NCBI GenBank assembly: GCA_016169945.1
Contig: JADLSH010000369.1
Span: forward strand, 8,085,001 to 8,149,000
Source of the DNA: Trachythela sp. YZ-2020
Taxonomy: Eukaryota > Cnidaria > Anthozoa > Malacalcyonacea > Clavulariidae
Direction of reading: 5' to 3'
Length of the DNA: 64,000 nucleotides
In this document: piece after piece, positions 11,006-21,160 of the stretch
How positions within the stretch are numbered: the stretch's first letter is position 1
Layout of the letters: each line of letters starts with the position of its first letter
The notes under the pieces: model-generated
Seen by the model: the letters and a program-made list of their open reading frames with translations, nothing else
Told to the model about the DNA's origin: nothing
Databases searched by the model: none
Position numbers and translations under genes: made by a program

Positions 11006-12170
11006 TTGGACTATTTTATTGGACTCTTACGTAGAACTTGCCCTTTGCTGACTGACACGAAAGCCCGTCGTTCTCTCTATCTTTCCCTGGTGAAGTGCCA
11101 CCTTAACTATGCCACCCAGGTCTGGTCTCCAGCACATGTCTCGCTGAAAGTCAAGTTGGGAAATGTCCAAAGAAGAGCAACCAGGTGGATACTCAAGCAA
11201 AGAAGAGGAGAACAGTCCTATAGAGATAGATTAATAACTTTGAAGTTACTTCCACTGTGCTACGACAGAGAAGTTAAGGATCTGGTATTCTTTCACAAGG
11301 CCATGTATGGTTACATCAAATTGGACATCTCTAAGTTTGTTTCCTTTGTCTCGCACGGTCGCACTAGGTTAAGTCAAGCAGGAACATTAAAAACTCCATA
11401 CTGTAGAACCAGCACTTTCCAAGCTTCATATTTTAATCGTATAATCAAGCTCTGGAACAATATCATAATCACTGGCCCTGCTAAGAACTTCTCTAGCTTA
11501 TCTCTATTTAAAAACTTTGTCAAAGATGTATATACATATTGCAGCTGAACTCAACTTTTAACTTGGATATAACGTGCACATGGAGTCTGGTGCGGGATTG
11601 TTCTTGTCATAGACATAGGTCATAACACATAGAGTAAACTTTATGCAAAACGCTCAAATAGGAGTGAATGATGATGTTTCGCGCATCAACTTAATCGGTG
11701 TAAGTGAGTTGATTCAATCGTATTATGATTCACCAATCGCTCCTGTTTGAATGTTTTGCTAATCTCGTTCTATTTATAGTATTGCTTACAATATGCTTTG
11801 TAGTTTTATATTATATTATAATATACGGGGTGTAATCAAGGAAGGGTGAACCCTTTGCCATGGCCTGTTGTAATAATCTGACAGCTGAGAATGAATCGAT
11901 GTGTTAAAACACAAGTTCTTGTAATCATGGAATTTAGGATGAGAGCTGTCGAATTAATGCAATGGGTTGTTGCTGTTTTGAATTTGGGGGGTCGACATTT
12001 TTTTATGCACCCCGTATAAGTAGTTTTACAGTATTTGTAAAGGGAGGTGCCTTGCGTAGGATTTGTATTCAATCTTGTTCGTACCTTTCCTTTTGGACCA
12101 GATAATAGTTATTTATTATGTCATACTTATGTTGTTTATGGTACCAATAAAGTCGTTAAATTAAAACGTA
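11006..12170 (+). pseudogene. Non-LTR retrotransposon, C-terminal RT end and 3' tail
   Basis: The open stretch 11006-11548 (180 codons) encodes the region after the reverse transcriptase palm of CR1/L2-like elements: SLYLSLVKCHLNYATQVWSP, VQRRATRWIL, LKLLPLCYDREVKDLVFFHK and NRIIKLWNN. It ends in a natural-looking stop. The 3' untranslated part seems to resume around 12040-12170, after a TIR element at 11822-12020, and has AATAAA near 12145. It is 5'-truncated. Confidence 0.75.
11822..12020. mobile_element. Short TIR element (MITE)
   Basis: ATACGGGGTGTAATCAAGG at the left and TATGCACCCCGTAT at the right form terminal inverted repeats about 200 bp apart. The internal sequence is non-coding. 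The CGGGGTG/CACCCCG ends resemble the CAGGGTGT family seen at 14713-14963 and 16280-16481. Confidence 0.5.
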
Positions 12171-12779
12171 TTAGCCATAATAGTTATCTAACATACGGCC
12201 CTCACAATATTACAATATTTACAAACATACAGAATATTACCTACAAAAAAATTAAAAAACATTATAAAATGTACAAAACATAGAGGAATGCAAAGCAAAA
12301 TTTTTAATATCAGATTAAAAAGTTGACGGATGGTTTTTTAAGTTATGCGCATGCGCGAGGTCAGACCGAGTCATCCTTAATCTGTGCCTTTGATATAAGA
12401 TAAGATATAAGATAAAACTTTATTTAAACACGCGCCTACTCCTTCAGCAGGTTCGCTGGTTTCCAAGGAGGGCGTGCAACTTTAAAATACATTATATAAA
12501 TATACATAACTAAGGTTACATGCATGATCATATTACTTAAGGATTAATTGATTAATTACATAATCATATTAATATTTACAAAGACTACAATTGATTTAAA
12601 GCAGGCTAGTATCAGCAATCAACGTATTAAAGGAATCCAAACAATCTGCAATTCTCAGATTGCAAGATAAGCCATTCCAAAATTTCGCTCCGCAAAACCC
12701 AATACCTTTCTTGGTTTTGGTAAATACAATATGAATTCATTGTTACGCAAGTTATAGATTTTTTGTGGAGCAAAATAAT

Positions 12780-13160
12780 TTTCAAAAATTTCGGTCTGAG
12801 CAACCGGTGCTTGCTAATGAGTAATTTTATACATAAGTCTGGCCTTCATGATCAGTCTGCGTTCTTTTAAGGTTTCCAGCTTCAGACTGATGCTCATTTC
12901 TATATCCTAATATGACCCTAGCTTGCTGCTCTATTTTGTAGAGTCTGAATTCGATTTGAAAGCGTGGCACCAATTGGGTCCCAAACAAGGCAGCAGTGGT
13001 CAAAATAAGGTTGAACCAAAGCATAATAGACTGATACAAGGGACTCGCGAGAAACACAACTTCTTAGTCTTCTGATTGCACCAATTCCAGATGACGCTTT
13101 TTTACATATTTCCTCCAAGTGATTGTCCCAAGATAAAAATTGGTCAATTTGAATACGCAA
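12780..13160 (-). pseudogene. RT C-terminal tail of the CR1/L2-like element
   Basis: The minus-strand frame 13160-12918 shows IDQFLSWDNHLEEICKKASS, then ESLVSVYYALVQPYFDHCCL and TLQNRAAS. This is the stretch following the palm domain in CR1/L2-type polymerases. It continues in another frame toward 12780. Confidence 0.7.
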
Positions 13161-13337
13161 TAATTTAGTTTTTGTTACTCGTTTAATGGTTATACATTGT
13201 CTATCATAATGTTTGGTTCAGATGTAAGATTATTAACGTTAAATCGACTTCCAATTAATAAATATTCAGTCTTATAGTAAGGTTGAGACTTAATTTGTTT
13301 GCTAATAGCCACTCTTTGATATTGATCAAGTCGCAAT

Positions 13338-14620
13338 TTATTTTAGATTCAATCTCTTGCATTGACCTGCCAGAGGCAGTAAGGGTAGTGTCATCTGCAA
13401 ACATTCTAATATTGGAATTTCCACGCAATTTGGCAAATCATTCACATAAATTAGAAATAGCAGAGGCCCCAATATAGATCCTTGAGGGATTCCATAATTG
13501 ACTTCTCTTGGATGTGAGGAATGCCCATCTACACAGCACATTTGCGAACGATTTAATAGATATGAACTAAGAAAGTTTACTGTCGATGGCTCAAAGCCAT
13601 AAAAACCTAATTTCTCAGTTAGAATTTCATGATTCACCGTATCACCAGAAACACGGCAATTATTAAACAAACCACGATCCATGTTTGAGTACCATTCATT
13701 GGTGCTATGTAGCAGGGAGTCAGCGGTTGAATGCAGGGGTCTGCAACCAAATTTGGAATTTCGAAATGAGATTGTTTGCATTTAAATAATTAAATAATTG
13801 CTTATAAAGAATTTTCTCAAATACCTTACTTATTGCTGGCAAGATAGAAATTGGACGGTAATTATCAAGTGAATTTCTTGCCCCCGATTTGTGCAAAGGA
13901 ACAACTTTTGCGATCTTCCATTCAGATGGAAATGATTCGGTAGCAATCGAATAGTTAAATATAGCATGGTTAAGGATTGCATAATAGCAGGAGAAGCTAG
14001 CTTCAAAATTTTGCCTGGAATTTGATCAGTACAATCATCACTGGATACATCAGTCAAGTATTCAGTAAACGAACTACTTCCACTTCCAACAGAATCCGCA
14101 ATCTTTGAGCATACTCTGGTAAAGTAATTATTAAAACATTCTGAAACTTCTTCAGGCCCAACAATATCCTCATTTTCCACTTTAAGATTATTGTATAATT
14201 GGTTTAGGTTGTTTTCTACCCACTATGCCATTTATCGCTTTCCATGCATCTTTTGAGTCCTTGCGTTCTGAGCGACTTGAAAGTACTCCAGTCAGCATCA
14301 GATGTAGAAATAATGGCCTTGCGCTTCATTCGATCTCTCTCGAAAATCAAATTTTTAATCTTTTTATTCATCCAAGGAATATTATGTTTACTCCTTATTC
14401 TTTTAGAAATTAATGGCGCATGTTTGTCAAAGACTCCCAGAAAGAATATTTTCCAAAGTGACCATTTGAGGTCAATATCAGATTGTAGCTCAATCAGGTG
14501 CCATGGCTGATGGCTCATGAAACAAATCTTTCAGAAAACTATTAATTAGAATTAAAATTTCTAAATTTACGCACTTGAACACTCTTATGAGAGTTTATGA
14601 GAATGGGTCTTTGCAATGAC
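13338..14620 (-). pseudogene. Linker and reverse transcriptase of the CR1/L2-like element
   Basis: On the minus strand: VRKFRNFN (about 14560), WSLWKIFFLGVFDKHAPL, PWMNKKIKNLIFERDRMKRK (14216-14518), ECFNNYFTRV (about 14100), then VNHEILTEKLGFYGF, GIPQGSILGPLLFLIYVNDL (motif B) and FADDTTL (motif C, about 13380-13420). The frames change several times. The YxDD-type catalytic motif is present as FADD. Confidence 0.8.
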
Positions 14621-14712
14621 AGGGTGTCCCCAAAAAAGTCCCCCTTTAGAAATCACTCTTGTGCGTTATTATACATTTGGGAATTTAATTGAATTGTATA
14701 TGAACGGCGGTA

Positions 14713-14963
14713 TACAGGGTGTATAAAAAAAAACGCAACCTCGGAATTTCCCAAGAAATCCACTTTGTTCTTAAGAACAAAAGATTTTAGGCCCCTGGGA
14801 ATTTAAAATAGCTTCTAATCGTATTCCAGGAGCATAACTGTCGAATTACTAATAGGTCGTATTACTATTTTAAATTCCCCAGGGGCCTAAAATCTTTTGT
14901 GCTTAAGAACAAAGTGGATTTCTTGGGAAATTCCGACGTTGCGTTTTTTTTATACACCCTGTA
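14713..14963. mobile_element. 251-bp palindromic MITE (CAGGGTGTATAAAAA ends)
   Basis: TACAGGGTGTATAAAAAA and TTTTTTATACACCCTGTA bound near-perfect inverted arms. The TA at each end fits a mariner-like TA duplication. It is non-coding, lies downstream of the methyltransferase gene and belongs to the same terminal family as 16280-16481. Confidence 0.75.
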
Positions 14964-15308
14964 GTATTTACAACTTCCCTTCGTCCAAATAATTTAACGC
15001 GACGATCGAAGCAAGCAAAACGATTTCACAAACAAATGGTTTTACGACAAATACTCGTTGCTCTGTAGTCAGTCAAAATTCTCTTTCTATAGGGAAAGCA
15101 AGGAACAAACTAGGCAGAAATTTTGAAGTATTTTATTTAACAGAAACTGCTACACCTTACATATATTCATGATATGATCATTTAGGCATCTATGAAAACA
15201 TTGGTATTATATATATTTTGCTAATCTTCAAGCTCAGTCTGGGATTATATGCATGCCTATATATTTTACGACTACACTTGACAAATATAACTATATATTC
15301 ATCATTAT

Positions 15309-15314
15309 TTTATT
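15309..15314 (-). terminator. Polyadenylation signal of the methyltransferase gene
   Basis: AATAAA on the minus strand, 17 nt after the stop codon at 15331. The position fits a short 3' untranslated region, although AT-rich sequence makes chance matches common. Confidence 0.4.
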
Positions 15315-15330
15315 GTGCTGACTGTCACTT

Positions 15331-16191
15331 TTACACAATTTTTCTGCCATAAGTATAAAATAGAGCTGTACAGTCGCATACTTCTGCGTGATTTACTGGA
15401 ATTGCTACAAATTTATCAATTTCTATTCCTGCTTCATTCATCGCTTCTTTCACCATTTTCTCACTTATGGGAAAATTATAAAACTTCTCTTCGCCTACAA
15501 AATAGAACGTCCCCTCTAGTACACCGTTCATATATAGGAAGCCGTTTGGTTTAAGTAATTTGCCAAGTTCTGCGACAGTATTCTTGTAGTGCACTTCAGA
15601 CGACACGCATGCTTCCAGGCACAAACTGGTGGACACAACATCAAATGGTTTGGCAACATCGTCAAGCTCGAGTTGAACTATTGGTGTTTTGGTCACGTCA
15701 CAGGGTACAATAGATTTGATATTTTGCTTGAGTTCACCAGCACGATTTAGCACAACGTCGAGCTTCTCTTTATCTGTTAACACAACAGGACTCTCTGCGA
15801 AGGTTTCGTTACCTTGTTCAAGATCTAGAACAACGATTTCAATGAATGGCGTCCAGTCGTGGGCCTCCGGGTCACCAGCAATCCACGATTTCACAGCTTG
15901 TCTGTTTGCTTCTGTATACTCGGAAAACACGATATGATTGACTTTTGGGCAGGCAATAACAAGATTGGCTATGGAAGGTCCGCCACCAAACTCGAGATAT
16001 CGAACTTTTGTGTCTGTTGGTGCCTTAAAATTCGACCAAAACTCGTGAAAAGCTTCAACAAACGGCAACTTAGACGTCCAATCATCATTTTCGCCCCGTT
16101 TTAAATTTTTATAGTATACTTCTAGGAAGGTTTTCGGGTCAAAATAGGCATGATAATCTTCCGTGTACCTTAAGTTTGCCATTTTTAGCAT
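15331..16191 (-). CDS. NNMT/PNMT/TEMT-family small-molecule N-methyltransferase
   Basis: A single uninterrupted exon of 286 codons, close to the usual ~265-285 residues of this family, which moves a methyl group from S-adenosylmethionine to small amines in the cytosol. Visible signatures are DYHAYFDPKTFLEVYYKNLK (the family's N-terminal tyrosine-rich segment), the SAM-binding YLEFGGGPSIANLVIACP (about residues 65-83), FSEYTEANRQAV and STSLCLEACV followed by LGKLLKPNGFLYMNG. The second ATG at 16182 (AAAATGGCA) has a better start context than the first, giving about 283 residues. AATAAA occurs on the same strand at 15309-15314, 17 nt past the stop. The frame is intact. Substrate specificity cannot be told. 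Absence of introns fits a retrocopy, but intronless family members may be normal in this lineage. Confidence 0.85.
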   Translation of the reverse strand: MLKMANLRYTEDYHAYFDPKTFLEVYYKNLKRGENDDWTSKLPFVEAFHEFWSNFKAPTDTKVRYLEFGGGPSIANLVIACPKVNHIVFSEYTEANRQAVKSWIAGDPEAHDWTPFIEIVVLDLEQGNETFAESPVVLTDKEKLDVVLNRAGELKQNIKSIVPCDVTKTPIVQLELDDVAKPFDVVSTSLCLEACVSSEVHYKNTVAELGKLLKPNGFLYMNGVLEGTFYFVGEEKFYNFPISEKMVKEAMNEAGIEIDKFVAIPVNHAEVCDCTALFYTYGRKIV

Positions 16192-16210
16192 GAATAAGTT
16201 ATATTGTTAT

Positions 16211-16269
16211 TAGCCTGAATTTCAGACGGCCACTGTTGAGAATTATGGTGCCGTCTGAAATTCAGGCTA
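16211..16269. other. Perfect 20-bp-stem hairpin just upstream of the methyltransferase start
   Basis: TAGCCTGAATTTCAGACGGC and GCCGTCTGAAATTCAGGCTA are perfectly complementary around a 19-nt loop. The hairpin ends 20 nt above the first ATG of the minus-strand gene, so it would lie in its 5' leader or promoter. It may be a tiny MITE rather than a regulator. Confidence 0.6.
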
Positions 16270-16279
16270 TAATGTTTTT

Positions 16280-16481
16280 CAGGGTGTCTCAAAAAAACCG
16301 CTACCCTTAGAAATTAGAGGCTTTAGAAATTAGAGGCTTTAGAAATTTCGCTTTGTCTGGCATATTTGCATGCAATTAGAATGCAATTTTGCATGCAATT
16401 TTGAATTCCCAAGTGTACAAAATCGAGGCTTTTTCTAAAGCCTCTAATTTCTAAGGGTATCGGTTTTTTTGAGACACCCTG
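16280..16481. mobile_element. 202-bp palindromic MITE (CAGGGTGTCTCAAAA ends)
   Basis: Terminal sequences CAGGGTGTCTCAAAAAAACC are nearly identical at both ends in inverted orientation. An internal TTAGAAATTAGAGGCT phrase occurs in both arms. It abuts the endonuclease part of the CR1/L2-like element. Confidence 0.75.
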
Positions 16482-16489
16482 TACGAGTA

Positions 16490-17190
16490 CAGGTATAAGG
16501 TTATGATCACTTATTCCCAAAGGAATTACATCAGACAGAATAATATGTTCCGGGTTTGAGGTAATACAAACATCTATGAAAGTGGATAATTAACGTTAAC
16601 TGGGCAATGCGCGTTGGTTGAGTAATTATACTTGTGAGTTGTGACAGTTGATACGATTCCATGAGTAAATTATGCCTTTTCGTGACATGACTAGACGAAT
16701 CTAACATATCACAATTTAGATCACCAAGAAGGTAAATTTCCTGATGATCAAAATCAATATCGCTTATGAAATTATCAATTTTAGAAAACAATTCTACAGA
16801 ACAATTTGGAGGTCTGTAGACTGAGCCTATTATAAATGGCTTAGTATTAGGTTTGTGGATTTCAATGCAAACTGCCTCAAGATTGTCAGGCACTCTGCAG
16901 CTAAGATTGCAATAGCTAATGTAAATACAAACACCGCCTCCATTTCTATTGCGGTCAAAACGAATTATGTCATAATTAGGAACACTAACGAAATTAACGG
17001 AAATGGTGCAATTCAGTCTGGTTTCATTTATGGCTAAAACATCGAAATTGTTTGTAGTAAGCAATACACGTATTTCATCCATATGCTTTGGTAAACTTGC
17101 TACATTGAGCATGCTACATTGGTACCTCCCCATTTCAGAAACCTGTGATGCGCAGACTGTAGCCTGGTTGGCAGGGGGAGCGCCATTCCG
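16490..17190 (-). pseudogene. APE-type endonuclease domain of the CR1/L2-like element
   Basis: The minus-strand reading contains LNVASLPKHMDEIRVLL, FDVLAINETRLN, GGGVCIYI, IIGSVYRPPN, IYLLGDLNCDML and, after a frameshift near 16570, PLGISDHNLIPVL. These are the successive catalytic motifs of the retrotransposon endonuclease, including NET, the GDLN motif and SDH. Insertion DNA starts directly after the last of these. Confidence 0.8.
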
Positions 17191-17342
17191 AAACCTCTGA
17201 TTTTCACGAATTTTCTGATTTTCACCTGTAGCCTGCGTAGCAGGGAGGGGCGCCATCCAGGGAGCGCCATTTTCAAGACTCTGATTTGGCCTGCGTAGCC
17301 TGTATAGTTGGGAGGAGTGCCATTCCGAAACCTCTGATTTTC

Positions 17343-17480
17343 AGACTGTAGCCTGCGTGGCAGGCGTTCTATTGTGGGGGAGGGAGTTCTCACCTAGCGC
17401 GCGCTCTCAAAAAAAAGCGCGCGCTCTAAACAAAACTCCCTCCCCCACAATAGAACGCCTGCCACGCAGGCTACAGTCTG
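17343..17480. repeat. GTAGCCTGCG fold-back repeat
   Basis: ACTGTAGCCTGCGTGGCAGG at the left is answered by CCTGCCACGCAGGCTACAGT at the right, with complementary CCCTCCCCCACAATAG blocks and a GCGCGCGCT core. The phrase TGTAGCCTG also recurs near 17158, 17226 and 17283, so several copies of the repeat are clustered at the 5' end of the CR1/L2-like element. Confidence 0.75.
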
Positions 17481-17660
17481 CCCTACAAATCAATTTACAG
17501 TTCATCAGTTTTTGTCCCCACGCTGACGCAATTCCACGCACCACGCAACCACGTTTTTATATATCCACTTTTTGTTAAAATGCTCTAATCCTGGCCCATT
17601 TGTAAAAATTGTGAACGACGAACAAATCATCCAGATATACTCTTTACACTCTGCTCTTTA

Positions 17661-18083
17661 CAGTCGATTTCATTAAACTTTTGCCAAAAAATTCCTACGT
17701 AAATTCGTCGCGAAGTTCAAAAGTTCATAATGACTCACAAACAGTTTGTAAACTGAGCATTTGATTGGCTACCTTTTTTTAGTAGCCAATCATGACACTT
17801 GCCAGAGGATCGCGCATGCGCATTGACAAAGTGCATGGGACAGGATCCCGCGAGAGTTCCATATCTGTATATCATTACAGTTGATTTCATCAAACCTTTC
17901 CCAAATTCGTTGCGAAGTTCAAAAGTTCATAATGAATTCACAAGTAGGTTTGTCAACAACCATCTAATTGGCTACTAAAAAAGGTAGCCAATCAAATGCT
18001 CAGTTTACAAACTGTTTGTGAATTCATTTGAACTTCTGAACTTCGCAACGAATATTTTGGCAAAAGTTTGATGAAATCGACTG
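17661..18083. mobile_element. TIR element with nested copy, 423 bp
   Basis: CAGTCGATTTCATTAAACTT at the left and AAGTTTGATGAAATCGACTG at the right are inverted ends flanked by TTA/TAA (probably a TA target). A second left-end-like sequence (CAGTTGATTTCATCAAACC) occurs at about 17879. The internal GATTGGCTACC and GGTAGCCAATC blocks are also inverted. There is no coding sequence. Confidence 0.65.
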
Positions 18084-19108
18084 TAATCTGTGGTCATAGA
18101 GTAAAGATTATATAGAGGGCCCACTCTCGTCGGAACCATTGAAGTTTTTGGTTCGCGCATATCGCATTACGCAAGTTGGCCGCCATTACTCTGGCCAGTC
18201 AATTGCTTTTTCTGGCCAATCAGCAGGCTGAACTGGCTGATCCGTCATTGCTCTAGCCAGTAAACTGCACATTTTTGCATAAAAAAACGAGGAAACGTTG
18301 CAACGCTGAGTGGCCCTTCTGCATAGATCTTTATTCTGTGCTGTGGTGTTACCATGGTCGATTCAGTACTTCATGTTGCAATAACTTTTGGGGAGTAAAT
18401 CAGTTTAGTTCAAATGGGCGAGGTGATTCTGCATGCATGTATTTCTAGTTTTATACTAGTACTAGAGACGGATCATCCGTCGGGACTGAACTTGGGCGGA
18501 AAAAGATAGTTCGTCTGATAATTGATCTTTTGTAACGGAATAGCAAAGTGTTGCGGTAACTTCTTTTAATTATTGTCTGCACCATCTATCTTAGCAGTAT
18601 GCCAAGATTATGATTTTCTGATCCGATAGTTTCCTTCGTCTATAATTTTCCCCTCTTAGGAATAGTTCCAACATGTTTGGCTACATTTGAATTATTCTCA
18701 AAATTCCGCGCATCTTCCATATTTTTGAATGAAATGTATGTCTGTCATTTACGCCGTCGCACACACTTACTACTTTCGCATGATTTGAAACACACAAGTC
18801 ACCGCAATGAAATGCGTCGAACTCCTTCGGTGGACCGCATGGACAGATTCACACTTTGGCCTCTCACACAGCAAGATATCTTCTTTTTCTGAGCTATAGT
18901 TATCCAGGGAAACTGCAATCATCCACAAAATACATTGAGACTTTGGAATCAGCACCCCCCTCAGTAGGTTACCCCCCCCCCCATATAGCGAGGGAAGTAA
19001 TTAGTATTCAAACGAATGTATGCATGGCGTCACATTTATTTCCAGCCATATGGCATCAACAGGGGTGTGCGTGCAAGAGTTCGTACTTAGTGTGCGTGCA
19101 AGAGTTCC
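18084..19108. other. No gene recognised; outer repeat arm
   Basis: Contains the left outer inverted repeat (about 18160-18330), C-runs near 18955 and 18974, and a block near 18841-18910 that recurs in direct orientation near 22122-22195. No exon is seen. Confidence 0.4.
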
Positions 19109-21160
19109 TACTTTGCGTGCGCTCTATTGTGTTAATCCATGTGTTAATGCTTATGCATGCATCCAAGCAAAGCGTTGTCTATAACACCAATATTTCGCTC
19201 TAAAAATGTATACATTTTCGCATTCGCCATACCCCCTTTTTCCTCCCTTTGACTACTTCGTTGTCGTTTGTTTATCTACAGTTTTTAATTCAAGTTTACA
19301 TAGAAACACGGTTCTATATATATCATTGCTTTGAGGAAGGGTTTGGTGGGATTTTGTAGCAGTTGTCTGGAAATTCTCTAAAGCTTCTGTGGAGCTTCTG
19401 TGGAGCTTCTGTAAAGCTTCTGTGAAGCTTCTGTGGAGCTTCTGTAAAGCTTCTGTGGAGCTTCTGTAAAGCTTCTGTGAAGCTTCTGTAAAACTTCTGT
19501 GAAGCTCTCCAAAATATGAGTAATTAGTGACGCTTGGATACATGCATAAATTAACACAGACAAAGATTAACGTTTTAAACAATGTATTCCTTTAGGTATA
19601 ACAATTATTTACACAAATATACAGTTATTAAACATATTGTCCAGCTTTTACACTGTTTTCTATGCGAGGGTCGATGTGAGGTCGATGTGAGGTCGATGTG
19701 AGGTCGATGTGAGGTCGATGTGAGGTCGATGCGAGGTCGATAGGGGTTCTCTCGGGGTTCTGTAGGGGTTCTCTCGGGGTTCTGTAGGGGTTCTGTAGGG
19801 GTTCCCTTGGGGTTCCCTCGGGGTTCCATTGGGGTTCCCTCGGGGTTCCCTTGGGGTTCCCTCGGGGTTCCCTCGGGGTTCCGGGTTCCCTCGGGGTTCC
19901 GGGTTCCCTTGGGGTTCCCTGGTTTTTATTATTTATTTATTTTTTTCCCAAAGGCCAATCGGGCCACTCGGACAACAGTCTTACGGGACGTCGCTAAGGG
20001 ACGCATCTTAACACGTCCCGACGTCCCGCAAGACTGTTCCATGGTAAGACCTACACATTTTGTCAAACGGGACCCCGGGACGCTCCAAAATATGTCCCGC
20101 AAGACGTCCCCAACGCGTCCCTTCGAGCGGGACTTGTTAAATATGTCCCGCAACTGGGTCCCGTAAATGAGTACTTCTACGGGACTTGCTAAATATGTCC
20201 CGCAACAAGGTCCCGTAAATGAGTACTTCTACGGGACTTGCAAAATATGTCCCGCAAAAGCCCGCATATCGAAATAAATATTGTCCGAGTGGCCCGATTG
20301 GCCTTTGGAAAAAAAAAATTATAATAAAACATAAAAACAAAGAGGGAACCCCAAGGGAACCCCGAGGGAACCCCAAGGGAACCCCGAGGGAACCCCAAGG
20401 GAACCCCTACAGAACCCCCAGAGAACCTCGAGAGAACCTCTACAGAACCCCGAGAGAACCCCTACAGAACCCCGAAATGTTTACATCTACCGAACCGGAC
20501 TCAAGCCGGTGCCTCACATCGACCTCACATCGACCTCACATCGACCTCACATCGACCTCACATCCACCTCACATCGACCCTCGCATCGACCTCACATCGA
20601 CCCTCGCTGAAAACAGTGTAAAAGCTGGACAATATGTTTAATAACTGTATATTTGTGTAAATAATTGTTATACCTAAAGGAATACATTGTTTAAAACGTT
20701 AATCTTTGTCTGTGTTAATTTATGCATGTATCCAAGCGTCACTAATTACTCATATTTTGGAGAGCTCCACAGAAGTTTTACAGAAGCTTCACAGAAGCTT
20801 TACAGAAGCTCCACAGAAGCTCCACAGAAGCTTTACAGAAGCTTCACAGAAGCTTTAAAGAAGCTCCACAGAAGCTCCACAGAAGCTTTAGAGAATTTCC
20901 AGACAACTGCTACAAAATCCCACCAAACCCTTCCTCAAAGCAATGATATATATATAGAACCGTGTTTCTATGTAAACTTGAATTAAAAACTGTAGATAAA
21001 CAAACGACAACGAAGTAGTCAAAGGGAGGAAAAAGGGGGTATGGCGAATGCGAAAATGTATACATTTTTAGAGCGAAATATTGGTGTTATGGACAACGCT
21101 TTGCTTGGATGCATGCATAAATTAACACATGGATTAACACAATAGAGCGCACGCAAAGTA
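19109..21160. repeat. 2.05-kb palindrome with three mirrored minisatellites
   Basis: Arms 19109-19976 and 20281-21160 are inverted copies. Walking inward, each arm holds a ~12-bp array of AAGCTTCTGTGG type (19378-19510, mirrored 20762-20895), a ~12-bp array of GAGGTCGATGTG (19672-19740, mirrored 20512-20605) and a ~12-bp array of GGGGTTCCCTTG/CTCG (19742-19920, mirrored 20344-20480). The centre 19977-20280 is unique, rich in CGGGAC/GTCCCG words, and includes a ~50-bp direct repeat around 20160-20265. Open frames here are by-products of the arrays. Confidence 0.85.
19948..20308. mobile_element. Inner TIR element at the palindrome centre
   Basis: CCAAAGGCCAATCGGGCCAC and GTGGCCCGATTGGCCTTTGG, each followed inward by TCGGACAA or its complement, form perfect ~28-bp inverted ends about 360 bp apart. 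GGGACTTGCTAAATATGTCC phrases fill the inside. It could be a separate element at the axis or simply the innermost part of the palindrome. Confidence 0.5.

Larger units (their letters stand above)
14620..16481. mobile_element. 1.86-kb insertion carrying a methyltransferase gene
   Basis: This block splits the CR1/L2-like element: endonuclease SDHNLI lies on one side and the VRKFRNFN linker on the other, with no retrotransposon sequence between. The left end reads CAGGGTGTCCCCAAAAAAG and the right end, inverted, CAGGGTGTCTCAAAAAAACC. Both ends thus look like termini of one TIR family. Inside are a 251-bp MITE, an NNMT-like gene, a 59-bp hairpin and a 202-bp MITE at the right end. Whether it moved as one composite transposon or grew by successive insertions cannot be settled here. 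No clear target duplication is visible. Confidence 0.5.
12396..17256 (-). mobile_element. CR1/L2-like non-LTR retrotransposon, broken and interrupted
   Basis: Read on the minus strand the order is endonuclease (17190 to about 16490), linker and RT N-terminus (14620 to 13830), RT palm (13781-13338), RT tail (13160-12780) and a 3' microsatellite of TTATC/TATC units at 12396-12420. The element is colinear with CR1/L2 ORF2 apart from a 1.86-kb insertion (14620-16481) placed after the endonuclease SDH motif. Multiple frameshifts and stops show it is dead. Its 5' end merges with the repeat-rich 17100-17480 region. Confidence 0.75.

Noticed and set aside
15315..16104. Plus-strand frames over the methyltransferase
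   Set aside because: Antisense shadows without recognisable motifs.
19253..20986. Frames rich in STEALQKLHRS and GFPRGSLGVPS
   Set aside because: These are translations of ~12-bp minisatellite arrays that appear on both arms of the palindrome.
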